A stretch of 38,473 nt of DNA from the NCBI GenBank assembly GCA_022360175.1, contig JAKSDI010000016.1:1-38473 (forward strand), given 5' to 3'. How positions within the stretch are numbered: the first letter of the stretch is position 1; every line of letters begins with the position of its first letter. Shown here piece by piece: positions 31,663 through 38,473 of the stretch. The translations under genes were made by a program, and so were the position numbers. The notes beneath the pieces were generated by a model. That model was not told the DNA's origin, made no database searches, and saw nothing but the letters and a program-made list of their open reading frames with translations. This DNA is from Chitinophagales bacterium. Lineage in GTDB: Bacteria; Bacteroidota; Bacteroidia; Chitinophagales; Saprospiraceae.

Positions 31663-32166
31663 TTATTGCTTGACAGATTGAAAAATGTTGTTATAAAACT
31701 GTATACCTGAAGGCATTAACTCATTGGCATAAGCCGGCTTCCCATCTTTATAAAAGACATAATAAGTACAACCTGCCTGGAAATAAAGATCAGCTTCTAA
31801 TCTGTTATCGCCATTGACCTGAAAGAAAATATGCCCTTGTGGTTTGCACTCTTCCTTTATAAAAGGAGGGTTTTCAGAAATATATCTAAGCGATTGCTGA
31901 ATGTCAGATTGATTGCTTTGACTTACGCTAAAGTTGGTGTAATAAAACACATAATCTATGTAATCACACTGTTGGAATAACATCATTAATGTATCCAGCG
32001 GAACACTTTGGTAAAGCTTTTCGCCTTGATTGGCTTGAGCTGTTGTATGCTCTTCTGTTGTCGAAGTAGTTTCTTGCTGAGAAGAAGCTGTAGTTTGCTT
32101 TGAGTTATCCTGACAGGAAACTAGCAATATACTAATAGTGAATACAGCTGTATATATAATTTTCAT
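31663..32166 (-). CDS. Lipoprotein of unknown function, coupled to the Ppx/GppA gene
   Basis: 167 residues. Lipoprotein signal MKIIYTAVFTISILLVSC with Cys18, then a long Gln/Thr/Ser/Glu-rich low-complexity stretch (about 19-50) likely to be a flexible tether. The folded part (about 51-167) carries three Cys and aromatic-rich beta-like segments (YIDYVFYYTNFSVSQ, GHIFFQVNGDN, CTYYVFYKDGKPAYANEL). No family recognised. Residue +2 is Gln and the acidic cluster comes later, so surface or inner-leaflet placement is unclear. Its stop codon is immediately followed by the Ppx/GppA ATG. A possible promoter is TTG, a 19-base gap and TATCTTTTG (minus strand, near 32213-32183). Confidence 0.78.
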   Translation of the reverse strand: MKIIYTAVFTISILLVSCQDNSKQTTASSQQETTSTTEEHTTAQANQGEKLYQSVPLDTLMMLFQQCDYIDYVFYYTNFSVSQSNQSDIQQSLRYISENPPFIKEECKPQGHIFFQVNGDNRLEADLYFQAGCTYYVFYKDGKPAYANELMPSGIQFYNNIFQSVKQ

Positions 32167-32273
32167 GCACCTAATTTTGGGGCAAAAGATACATCAGTTC
32201 TTGGACAACTCAAATTTGTCAAAGAACAAATGTTTTTCTTTAATAGAATAGAAAATGAACCCCTTGTTTGTTT

Positions 32274-33413
32274 TTATGGACGAACCACTACTAACCTTCT
32301 GGTTGTTATTATTTTTCCTTTCTCATCAGACAGGCTATAAAGATAAGTCCCCTTGCGAAGGGCCGAAATATCTACTTTTTCAGTGTGATTGCCTGTTATC
32401 CGATAATCATGAGACCATACCTCTATACCAAGGATGTTAAGAATTTTGAGTTTATATTTACCAGAAGGTAAGTCTGTAAATTCAAAGCGAACGGATACTA
32501 TTGCAGGGTTTGGAAAAGCATATACACCTGGCTTTAAATCAGAAAGTGTTTGAAGGCTGGACGTAACCGTATTAGCTTTGAATTCTACGCGTTCAACAAT
32601 TGTTTCATCATTGTTCATCTCTACAATGGCAATAGGTTCAATCGTTTCATTACTAATGAAATGGTAACTGATGGAAGTGTCTTGCCCCAGGTTTTCCAGG
32701 GGAAGGAATTCAAGAGCAATATCCGTCACATCATACCAGTCAAAGATGCCAATTTTTGCATCTAAACGCACCTCACGGTATTCTGTACGTTTTTCCCGTA
32801 GTACATCATAGATACCTCCAGGTATGGTCAATGTACCCCAGGCATCTACAACATCCAGGCGGCTAACATTCGCACGAACGCGAAGAGAATCTGGGGTAAT
32901 CGGAAAGTTCTCAAGAATAGCAGTTGGAAGATCATCTGCGTCAATTGGCACAGAAACATCGTATTCTACCTGGTTGACATCCAGGAAATTCATAGGCGCT
33001 CTCCGGACAGGCAGTGCTGGCTCAATATTAGAGGCTGTTTGCAAACCAAGCCCAATGGGGTCTTCACCATATAAACCAATAATCTCTACCTTGTTATTGC
33101 TAACCTTATAGTAAGCAACCACTCCTTCTGTATATTCAGTATAGTAATCTGCACTTGGGAAGGCATACGCACCAGGTCCTTGCTCTGCTGGTTGTAAAAC
33201 GCTGCTCCGGTTGAAAGGAGCCTCTAAGTTTACATAACTCCAACTTTGATCGGGGCCTGCTGGTGTAATAACTATATTGGAAGGAATATTGTCAACGGCA
33301 GTTAGTAAGGTATCACCTACTTCCGGAAAAGTGCTGTTAGTAACGGTGATTTGAGCAATCGCTCCAAGAGAGCAGCTAAAAAGAAAAAGAAGGTTGAGTA
33401 AGGTTTGCTTCAT
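32274..33413 (-). CDS. Secreted protein with type A T9SS sorting domain
   Basis: 379 residues. Signal peptide MKQTLLNLLFLFSCSLGAIAQ. Residues 22-290 are a beta-rich region with no motif I recognise beyond repeated short strands (SWSYVNLEAPF, GAYAFPSADYY, GGIYDVLREKRTEYREV). The C-terminal ~80 residues are a type A sorting domain (VYAFPNPAIVSVRFEF, LKILNILGIEVWS, RKGTYLYSLSDEKGKII, ending in RRLVVVRP). Exported through the T9SS and probably surface-attached or released; function unknown. Monocistronic, with an exact -7 box (TAACTTTG, minus strand, 33440-33433) 19 bases before the start. Confidence 0.85.
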   Translation of the reverse strand: MKQTLLNLLFLFSCSLGAIAQITVTNSTFPEVGDTLLTAVDNIPSNIVITPAGPDQSWSYVNLEAPFNRSSVLQPAEQGPGAYAFPSADYYTEYTEGVVAYYKVSNNKVEIIGLYGEDPIGLGLQTASNIEPALPVRRAPMNFLDVNQVEYDVSVPIDADDLPTAILENFPITPDSLRVRANVSRLDVVDAWGTLTIPGGIYDVLREKRTEYREVRLDAKIGIFDWYDVTDIALEFLPLENLGQDTSISYHFISNETIEPIAIVEMNNDETIVERVEFKANTVTSSLQTLSDLKPGVYAFPNPAIVSVRFEFTDLPSGKYKLKILNILGIEVWSHDYRITGNHTEKVDISALRKGTYLYSLSDEKGKIITTRRLVVVRP

Positions 33414-33432
33414 CGTTCGCTTGGTTTGAGTT

Positions 33433-33440
33433 CAAAGTTA
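33433..33440 (-). promoter_or_regulatory. -7 promoter box of the 379-residue T9SS cargo gene
   Basis: On the minus strand it reads TAACTTTG, an exact TAnnTTTG match identical to the box of the ybaB-like gene. The leader would be about 15 bases. Confidence 0.45.
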
Positions 33441-33476
33441 ACCTTTTTCAACCAAAAGTGCCAGTGGTAAATTAAG

Positions 33477-33636
33477 AGTGTGTTTAGGAATTTGTTCTTT
33501 GAGACGATTTTGCCACTAATTGGCTTAGATGAGGCGGAAGGTTGCGATTTTAGCCTAAGCTAAATGAGCGTTCTTTCAACAAAATATAAGTTGATTAGTG
33601 GCGAAATAAGTCCGATTAATAAATCCTAAACACACT
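33477..33636. mobile_element. MITE-like element, ~160 bp, long imperfect inverted repeats
   Basis: The ends AGTGTGTTTAGGA (33477-33489) and TCCTAAACACACT (33624-33636) are perfect inverted repeats. Complementarity resumes further in, with GCCACTAAT (33512-33520) against ATTAGTGGC (33594-33602) and weaker pairing between, so the inverted repeats extend about 50 bases. It has no coding capacity. This is the layout of a non-autonomous element derived from an insertion sequence. Flanking target-site duplications are not clear. It sits between the CBS operon's likely terminator and the promoter of the next gene. Confidence 0.6.
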
Positions 33637-33641
33637 ATAAA

Positions 33642-33674
33642 TCAGGCGCTCTTCGAATTGGAAGTAGCGCCTGA
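33642..33674 (-). terminator. Likely terminator of the CBS-protein operon
   Basis: A 9-bp perfect stem TCAGGCGCT (33642-33650) / AGCGCCTGA (33666-33674), extended by CTTC/GAAG across a one-base bulge, lies 60 bases downstream (minus strand) of the stop codon at 33736. The downstream tract on the minus strand (ATTTATAG) is only moderately T-rich. Confidence 0.5.
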
Positions 33675-33735
33675 CATATTCAACTCCTCAACGTTATTTC
33701 ACATAATTAAGTTCTTAATTCATATTTACTTTGCC

Positions 33736-34206
33736 TTACAATTCAGTCACGTAAGTGTCTGCATATGCATACGTGATCAGATCGAAGGTAGTTATAATGC
33801 CTATTAGTTGACCCTGAGCAGAGATTACAGGAAGAGCATGAAAGAGGTTTTCTCTAAAAAAACCAGCGGCCATTTCGAGGCTATCTTCTGGATTAAGAGT
33901 TGCCACCTGACGGGTCATAACTTCTCCTACGAGGAGGGATCGCATAATGGCATCATTATAAGCAATACTTTTTTCTGTTTTAAAGAGTGTAAAACCATGG
34001 AGTAGACGCAGGTAGTCAGATTTGCTGATAATTCCTACCACTTTATTCCCCTCTGCTATGACTGGTATGTGGTGAATATTATTCTTCCTAAAAATATCCT
34101 GTACCTTACTCATTGTATCATCCTTGTGTACCGTAATTACTGGGGTACTCATGATGTTGCCTACAGTAGTGGATTTATCTTTCATGACTGCTACATTTTT
34201 GACCAT
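33736..34206 (-). CDS. CBS-domain pair protein (second of tandem pair)
   Basis: 156 residues made up of two CBS motifs and little else: VGNIMSTPVITVHKDDTMSKVQDIFRKNNIHHIPVIAEGNKVVGIISKSDYL, then VGEVMTRQVATLNPEDSLEMAAGFFRENLFHALPVISAQGQLIGIITTFDL. CBS pairs bind adenine nucleotides or related ligands and regulate partner proteins; no effector domain is attached, so it would act in trans. The start could also be the ATG seven codons downstream, which precedes the conserved part directly. It lies 13 bases behind a homologous CBS gene, and the two share the xHHxPV/FHALPV strands, so this is a tandem gene duplication. Confidence 0.9.
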   Translation of the reverse strand: MVKNVAVMKDKSTTVGNIMSTPVITVHKDDTMSKVQDIFRKNNIHHIPVIAEGNKVVGIISKSDYLRLLHGFTLFKTEKSIAYNDAIMRSLLVGEVMTRQVATLNPEDSLEMAAGFFRENLFHALPVISAQGQLIGIITTFDLITYAYADTYVTEL

Positions 34207-34219
34207 TAAAGAAAATAAC

Positions 34220-34675
34220 TTATTCCTCGTACGTTTCCTCTACTTTATCTACTACCATAGCATCGAAACTGAACTTTAGCAGATCATGCATAGTGATAAG
34301 GCCAAGTAACTGATCATCTTCTACGATTGGCAAAGCGTGGAATTTGTTGGCAAGGAATATATCCGCAGCCAGGCCTATATTATCGTCAGGGTCTAGCGTA
34401 ACTGGATATTTAGTCATAATATCTACTGCCTTGAGTGTTTCATACTCTTTTTTGGAGTAAGTATTTCCTGTAGTTTGTAAAGAAAGTACATAAGATAATT
34501 TGAAGACATCTTCTTTACTGATGATACCCACTAATCGTTCGCCTCTTTCCACTACTGGCAGATGATGAAAATCATTTTCACGGAATATTTGCTGTATAGC
34601 TTTCGCTGGTACGTCAGGCGAAACAGTTACCAAGTCGGTGGTCATTATTGTTCTTATGGATGTATCTGCATTCAT
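34220..34675 (-). CDS. CBS-domain pair protein (first of tandem pair)
   Basis: 151 residues, two CBS motifs: IRTIMTTDLVTVSPDVPAKAIQQIFRENDFHHLPVVERGERLVGIISKEDVF and AVDIMTKYPVTLDPDDNIGLAADIFLANKFHALPIVEDDQLLGLITMHDLL, with an acidic tail. It is closely similar in layout to the following gene, also with the FHALP strand in the second motif. Probably cytoplasmic and nucleotide-binding; partner unknown. An exact -7 box (TATATTTG, minus strand, 34710-34703) lies 27 bases before the start, so both CBS genes are likely transcribed from it. Confidence 0.9.
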   Translation of the reverse strand: MNADTSIRTIMTTDLVTVSPDVPAKAIQQIFRENDFHHLPVVERGERLVGIISKEDVFKLSYVLSLQTTGNTYSKKEYETLKAVDIMTKYPVTLDPDDNIGLAADIFLANKFHALPIVEDDQLLGLITMHDLLKFSFDAMVVDKVEETYEE

Positions 34676-34702
34676 AACTGTCTCTTTTAATTATTTATGT
34701 AT

Positions 34703-34710
34703 CAAATATA
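34703..34710 (-). promoter_or_regulatory. -7 promoter box of the CBS operon
   Basis: On the minus strand it reads TATATTTG, an exact TAnnTTTG match, with a predicted leader of about 20 bases. Confidence 0.4.
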
Positions 34711-34725
34711 CCTTCCCTTAAACGA

Positions 34726-34757
34726 CAACTGTCTGACTATGATCAGCCAGACAGTTG
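34726..34757 (-). terminator. Hairpin after the DUF4249 gene, likely terminator
   Basis: A perfect 10-bp stem, CAACTGTCTG (34726-34735) with CAGACAGTTG (34748-34757), has a 12-base loop. It lies 37 bases after the stop codon at 34795 on the minus strand. The following minus-strand tract (TCGTTTAAGG) is poor in T; a better T run lies on the plus-strand side, where no gene ends. Confidence 0.55.
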
Positions 34758-34794
34758 ATTTTTATCAGTTCATTTTTAGGACGTAGCGCACCAT

Positions 34795-35610
34795 CTAATC
34801 CAGGACTTCTATTGTAGAAGTAGTAAGAGAAGATACCTGAAAATATCCTACCGCTCCCCCCTCAATATTTGTTCTAATATTGGAGGGAGTACCTTCAAAC
34901 ATACCTCCATCGCTATTGATATTGCTTTCGAGGTCAAGAAAGTAGATATATCCGTCTCGGGAAATGCTATACATTTCTACTGTGGCTATATCCCCGTGTG
35001 CATAATAAATTGGAGCTGGCAGCGCATTTATTTCATCATTTAAGAATTCATCATTGGTATAGAATACACCATCACCATCCCAGTTTTGTATAGTGTCATT
35101 GCGTAAAAATTTGACCAAATAATAGTCCTTGGTCTCTTTGGGTTCTTTGATATAAAAAAGTACTTCATAAAAGTATCCTTCATCTTCTGGGTCAAGTTGC
35201 TCATCCAGGTCAATTCTGGAAGAAAGGCTATCAAATGGAGGAACATAATACATCGTTTCAGTAGCAGTATATGTCTGTCCATCCGCTTTTACCGTAAGGG
35301 TATATTCTTCTCCCACATGGCCTTTAAAATCATCAACAGGGAGATAATACCCCGTCTCTGATTCCTGAAATTGATAAACCGTTCCTTCTGGTCCTGAAAT
35401 GTGCACTTCTGCTTCAGAAATACCAGGTGTGGTACCTTTATCATTAAAGCCAATAGTGCGGCTTAGTTTTACAAATTGCCTACCAGGCTGGTCGGTTAGA
35501 AGTGCCTCAATCACAATGACCGGTTCTGTTTGATCTAGATCCAGTGTGATCGTTTTTTCACAGCTAAAGAAAGCAAGAGATAAAAGGGCTAATGCAAATA
35601 TATGTTTCAT
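34795..35610 (-). CDS. DUF4249 family outer-membrane lipoprotein
   Basis: 271 residues. Lipoprotein signal MKHIFALALLSLAFFSC with Cys17, followed by EKTITLDLDQTEPVIVIEALLTDQPGRQFVKLSRTIGFND, the usual opening of DUF4249 proteins. Next comes an Ig-like beta domain (SEAEVHISGPEGTVYQFQESETGYYLP, then YTLTVKADGQTYTATETM). Residues about 130-271 resemble the rest of the family. DUF4249 genes habitually sit directly beside a TonB-dependent receptor, as here (stop to start gap about 20 bases), and the lipoprotein is thought to partner that receptor at the outer membrane, by analogy with SusD. The substrate is unknown. Confidence 0.88.
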   Translation of the reverse strand: MKHIFALALLSLAFFSCEKTITLDLDQTEPVIVIEALLTDQPGRQFVKLSRTIGFNDKGTTPGISEAEVHISGPEGTVYQFQESETGYYLPVDDFKGHVGEEYTLTVKADGQTYTATETMYYVPPFDSLSSRIDLDEQLDPEDEGYFYEVLFYIKEPKETKDYYLVKFLRNDTIQNWDGDGVFYTNDEFLNDEINALPAPIYYAHGDIATVEMYSISRDGYIYFLDLESNINSDGGMFEGTPSNIRTNIEGGAVGYFQVSSLTTSTIEVLD

Positions 35611-35631
35611 GTCTTATTAATTATCGAGTGA

Positions 35632-38013
35632 TTAAAATTTAAAGTTCCAGCCAACGTATGGCAACGCACCAAAGAGGTATACCAATCGAGCTTCTTTCTC
35701 TGTACCATCTCCGATGATATTACCATCTTCATCTTGCTTTGTGCGGGTATAGATAGTAAATGGATTTTGACGATTGTAGGCATTGTAAACACCTGCAGCA
35801 AAACTGTTTTGCCAACGACGCCCTTCATTTTTCTTAGGCTCATAAGTAACAGATAGGTCTAGGCGATGGAAATCTGGTAAACGATAACCATTTCTATCAG
35901 AATATAGGTTCACCTGGTATCCATCAAAATCATAACGGCCAGTAGGTAGTGTAATTGGCCTTCCGGTACCATAAGTGAACGCAGCTCCTACATTCCAGTT
36001 ATCATTAATATCATATGCCAGTGCTATATTGAGGTTGTGTCTGCGATCATGGTTGGCAGGAAATGCCTTGTTGTTATTGATCGTTTCTACGGTCATTTCA
36101 GTCTTAGACCAGGTGTAGCTGGCAAAACCTCTTAAGTCCCCTTTGTTTTTGCGCAAGAAGAATTCTACACCATATGATTCTGCTTCTCCCTGACGGAATT
36201 CTGTAGATAAGTTCTTGTTGAAAAAGAGAGAGGCATTATCTGCAAAAGCAGTAACATCAACTGATTTCTTATAATAAGCTTCTACAGAAAATTCATAAGT
36301 ATCATCCCGGAAGTTTCGGAAATACCCTGCTGCTACCTGATCTGCTTTTTGGGGATTCAAATAAGTAGAGCTTGGAGCCCAGGTTGCAAATGGAATTGGT
36401 ACTGTAGAATTGGAGATAAGATGGATGTATTGAGTCATTCTGTTGTAAGATAATTTTACAGAGCTTTGATCATCTAGCAGATAACGTGCGGCAAAACGTG
36501 GCTCTGGATTCTGGAACGTTTTGATGATCTCAAAATCATCATAAACAGTAGAATCAATTACCTCTATATTAATATTGTCATTAGGATCAGTGTATTCATA
36601 TACAGTACCTGCTCCTATGTTTTGGAATAGGCTATACCTTACACCATAATCAAGGCTGAGACGATCAGTTATTTTATGCTCTGCACCAATGTAGAGCGCA
36701 TGATCTAATGCATATTGTTCTTGCAGTTTTACTCCTATGAAAGCAGAAGTTTCCGCATCTGTTGGCCTAATGTCACCAGGCTGGAATTTGCGATAAATAC
36801 CCTGATAGCCAAACTTAAGTGTAAGACTAGGAGTCACAAAATAGGAGATATCTTCTTTCAGAGAGTATTCTTGTTGATTGGCTTTCCATTTGAAGCCCTG
36901 TACAGGATCAGAAAAACCAAGCGCATAATCAAAGTTACTATACAGCAAGGTTAGATTAGAAAACAGGCGTTCATTGAATAGGTGATTCCAACGGAAGGTT
37001 GTTGTTGTATTCCCCCAATCCATCTTAAAATCATCACTGAATTTCCATACATCACGGCCGCTGTATGCAGAAAGAAAGAAGCGATCTTTATTGCTGGCTT
37101 TCCAGTTAATTTTAGCGTTGAGATCATGGAATAATACTGTTGTGCCGTCCAGTGCATCATTATTTTTCATGAAAATATCGGCATAAGAGCGACGCCCAGA
37201 AAGTATAAATGACGCTTTATCTTTAACGATAGGACCCTCGATTGTACCTTTTGCAGCAAGCAAACCAATGCCTCCAGAAGCACTTAAGCGCTTATTGTTA
37301 CCATCGCGGGTAGTTACTTCCATTAAGGAAGACAATCTGCCTCCATATTTAGAAGGGATACCTCCTTTATACAATTCAGCACTTTTAATGATATCTGAAT
37401 TGAATACAGAAAATAACCCAAACATATGGGATACATCATATACTGGAGCTTCATCTATCAAGACCAGATTTTGATCAGCACTACCACCTCTTACAAAAAA
37501 GGCAGAGGTTCCTTCACCTGCGCTGGTCACACCAGGGAGGGTTTGTATGGTCTTAATAACATCAGGCTCTCCCAGTAATGAAGGCATCTTTTTAATGTCT
37601 TCTATGGGGAGGTCTATACGGCTCATCCCAGTTTCCTGGACAGCCTCATTAACAACTTTATCGGTAACTACAATTTCTTGTAAAATGGCAGATTCAGGAA
37701 TTAAATCTGCATTAAGCTCTGTATTGCTATTTAAGGTTAGTTTTTTAGTTAGTACCTGATAGCCGAGGTAAGAAAAAGTCAACTCATAAGTCCCTTGCGG
37801 TAAAGTCAGAGAGTAAAACCCATAAAGATTAGTTGTTGTTCCCACATCATTGGTGGGTTCGTATACATTGGCATACAATAATTCTTCACCATTGGTTCCA
37901 TCCTTGATGTAACCGCTTACTGTGAATCGTTCTTCTTGAGGTGCTGCGGGTTGCGCTATGCTGGCACATACGATAGCCAGTAGCATCCAGCCCGTTAATA
38001 GGGCGTACTTCAT
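35632..38013 (-). CDS. TonB-dependent outer-membrane receptor with carboxypeptidase-regulatory-like N domain
   Basis: 793 residues. Signal peptide of about 20 residues (GWMLLAIVCASIAQP). Residues 29-110 are a CarboxypepD_reg-like domain (FTVSGYIKDGTNGEELLYANVYEP, then GTYELTFSYLGYQ). Residues about 120-250 are the plug (LPSLLGEPDVIKTIQTLPGVTSAGEGTSAFFVRGG, YKGGIPSKYGGRLSSLMEV). The rest is a beta barrel ending in an aromatic residue (VGWNFKF), as expected for assembly by the BAM machine. It would import a ligand across the outer membrane using TonB energy. The following gene is its DUF4249 lipoprotein partner. At 793 residues it is shorter than the ~1,000-residue SusC type, so a starch-type glycan importer is less certain. 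Substrate unknown. Confidence 0.9.
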   Translation of the reverse strand: MKYALLTGWMLLAIVCASIAQPAAPQEERFTVSGYIKDGTNGEELLYANVYEPTNDVGTTTNLYGFYSLTLPQGTYELTFSYLGYQVLTKKLTLNSNTELNADLIPESAILQEIVVTDKVVNEAVQETGMSRIDLPIEDIKKMPSLLGEPDVIKTIQTLPGVTSAGEGTSAFFVRGGSADQNLVLIDEAPVYDVSHMFGLFSVFNSDIIKSAELYKGGIPSKYGGRLSSLMEVTTRDGNNKRLSASGGIGLLAAKGTIEGPIVKDKASFILSGRRSYADIFMKNNDALDGTTVLFHDLNAKINWKASNKDRFFLSAYSGRDVWKFSDDFKMDWGNTTTTFRWNHLFNERLFSNLTLLYSNFDYALGFSDPVQGFKWKANQQEYSLKEDISYFVTPSLTLKFGYQGIYRKFQPGDIRPTDAETSAFIGVKLQEQYALDHALYIGAEHKITDRLSLDYGVRYSLFQNIGAGTVYEYTDPNDNINIEVIDSTVYDDFEIIKTFQNPEPRFAARYLLDDQSSVKLSYNRMTQYIHLISNSTVPIPFATWAPSSTYLNPQKADQVAAGYFRNFRDDTYEFSVEAYYKKSVDVTAFADNASLFFNKNLSTEFRQGEAESYGVEFFLRKNKGDLRGFASYTWSKTEMTVETINNNKAFPANHDRRHNLNIALAYDINDNWNVGAAFTYGTGRPITLPTGRYDFDGYQVNLYSDRNGYRLPDFHRLDLSVTYEPKKNEGRRWQNSFAAGVYNAYNRQNPFTIYTRTKQDEDGNIIGDGTEKEARLVYLFGALPYVGWNFKF

Positions 38014-38407
38014 AATGTAGATTGTTTAGAGTAGTACTTTTGGTTATTTTCACCTATAGGATGCACGCCTCCCTCATTTGCCCCTATTCCGAAAATAATA
38101 TTTCTGTGAAATAATGTATTTGACCGGCCAGTGCTAGTGATCTCCCGTCGAAATGTATTCTGGATCTTCTCATAAAGATTCAAATGGACCGGTAGAACCC
38201 GACTGTCTCTCCCTCAGATTACCTACCAATGTTGTATTTGGCATTTTGATGAAATTAGGAGATGGTATTAAAATTTCGCCATATGGAAGATTAAAAAATA
38301 TCGAATTCTCTCAAAGGGAGAATTTTAGTATTGTTTTTTGCGATAAATTTGATTGGAAGCTGCAGGACATGGACATTTCTTAGTTTTTAAAGCAAAAAAT
38401 AATAATT
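38014..38407. other. Spacer upstream of the TonB receptor and of the right-edge gene
   Basis: No convincing gene. A possible plus-strand -7 box, TACTTTTG, is at 38035-38042. I found no exact TAnnTTTG box on the minus strand facing the receptor. The open frame at 38153-38383 is discussed under rejected items. Confidence 0.4.
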
Positions 38408-38473
38408 ATGGACGTTCTCTTTCGACAAGGTATCCTATCTATTTTGCTGTTCTTTATGTTGGTTGGCCACCTA
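38408..38473 (+). CDS. Start of a gene cut by the window edge
   Basis: An ATG at 38408 opens a frame that stays open for all 22 remaining codons and reads as a signal peptide or membrane segment (MDVLFRQGILSILLFFMLVG). It stands after a spacer and divergent from the TonB receptor. Too short to name. Confidence 0.4.
   Translation, partial: MDVLFRQGILSILLFFMLVGHL

Noticed and set aside
38153-38383. Plus-strand open frame of 76 codons before the right-edge gene
   Set aside because: It has no signal peptide, recognisable motif or clear promoter, and its composition looks like spacer DNA. It may simply be chance; a conserved homologue would reverse this.

Overview
The window looks like chromosomal DNA of a gliding-type Bacteroidota, most likely a member of the Saprospiria. 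The evidence is: GldM and GldN, core parts of the type IX secretion system (T9SS); three proteins with type A and one with type B T9SS C-terminal sorting domains; a TonB receptor/DUF4249 lipoprotein pair; an acidic DUF11 linker style that I associate with Saprospiraceae; AT-rich spacers; and several TAnnTTTG boxes, the Bacteroidota -7 promoter element, upstream of genes. The family-level call is inference. I saw no rRNA, tRNA, CRISPR array, prophage or intact insertion sequence.

Layout. 2-11824: 3' part (about 3,940 codons, 5' end outside the window) of a giant secreted adhesin-like protein with DUF11 repeats, fifteen ~100-residue four-cysteine repeats, a large beta-rich region and a T9SS tail, ending at a very strong terminator. 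12121-15847: a secreted PGRP-type amidase, an abundant-looking surface lipoprotein and a small secreted protein. 16064-18007 (-): a translationally coupled run of cysQ-like phosphatase, family 2 glycosyltransferase and methylmalonyl-CoA epimerase, divergent from galE (18158-19186). 19580-20949 (-): tatC and a small membrane protein. 21389-23726: gldM-gldN without gldK or gldL beside them. 23904-24842: a CaCA-family cation exchanger. 25191-28883 (-): a LamG/type B sorting-domain protein, a YbaB/EbfC nucleoid protein and an ACADVL-like acyl-CoA dehydrogenase. 29222-30466: a membrane protein fused to an SRPBCC domain. 30736-38013 (-): a short Ppx/GppA phosphatase with a lipoprotein, a T9SS cargo protein, two tandem CBS-pair proteins, and a DUF4249 lipoprotein with its TonB-dependent receptor. 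A further gene begins at the right edge.

How the genes fit together. Much of the window concerns the cell surface. GldM and GldN help form the periplasmic part of the T9SS machine that would export the giant adhesin, the amidase, the LamG protein and the 379-residue protein. TatC, GalE and the glycosyltransferase serve envelope biogenesis, and the TonB/DUF4249 pair serves uptake. The rest is housekeeping: fatty-acid and propionate metabolism, PAP turnover and polyphosphate or alarmone hydrolysis.

The most unusual non-coding feature is a set of degenerate arrays with about 7-bp period in the spacers. They occupy all four convergent gene junctions and usually begin at, or overlap, a stop codon. 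Other points are a paired 16-bp palindrome in front of the acyl-CoA dehydrogenase/SRPBCC divergent pair, a ~160-bp MITE-like element with long imperfect terminal inverted repeats, and a recent internal duplication in the giant gene.
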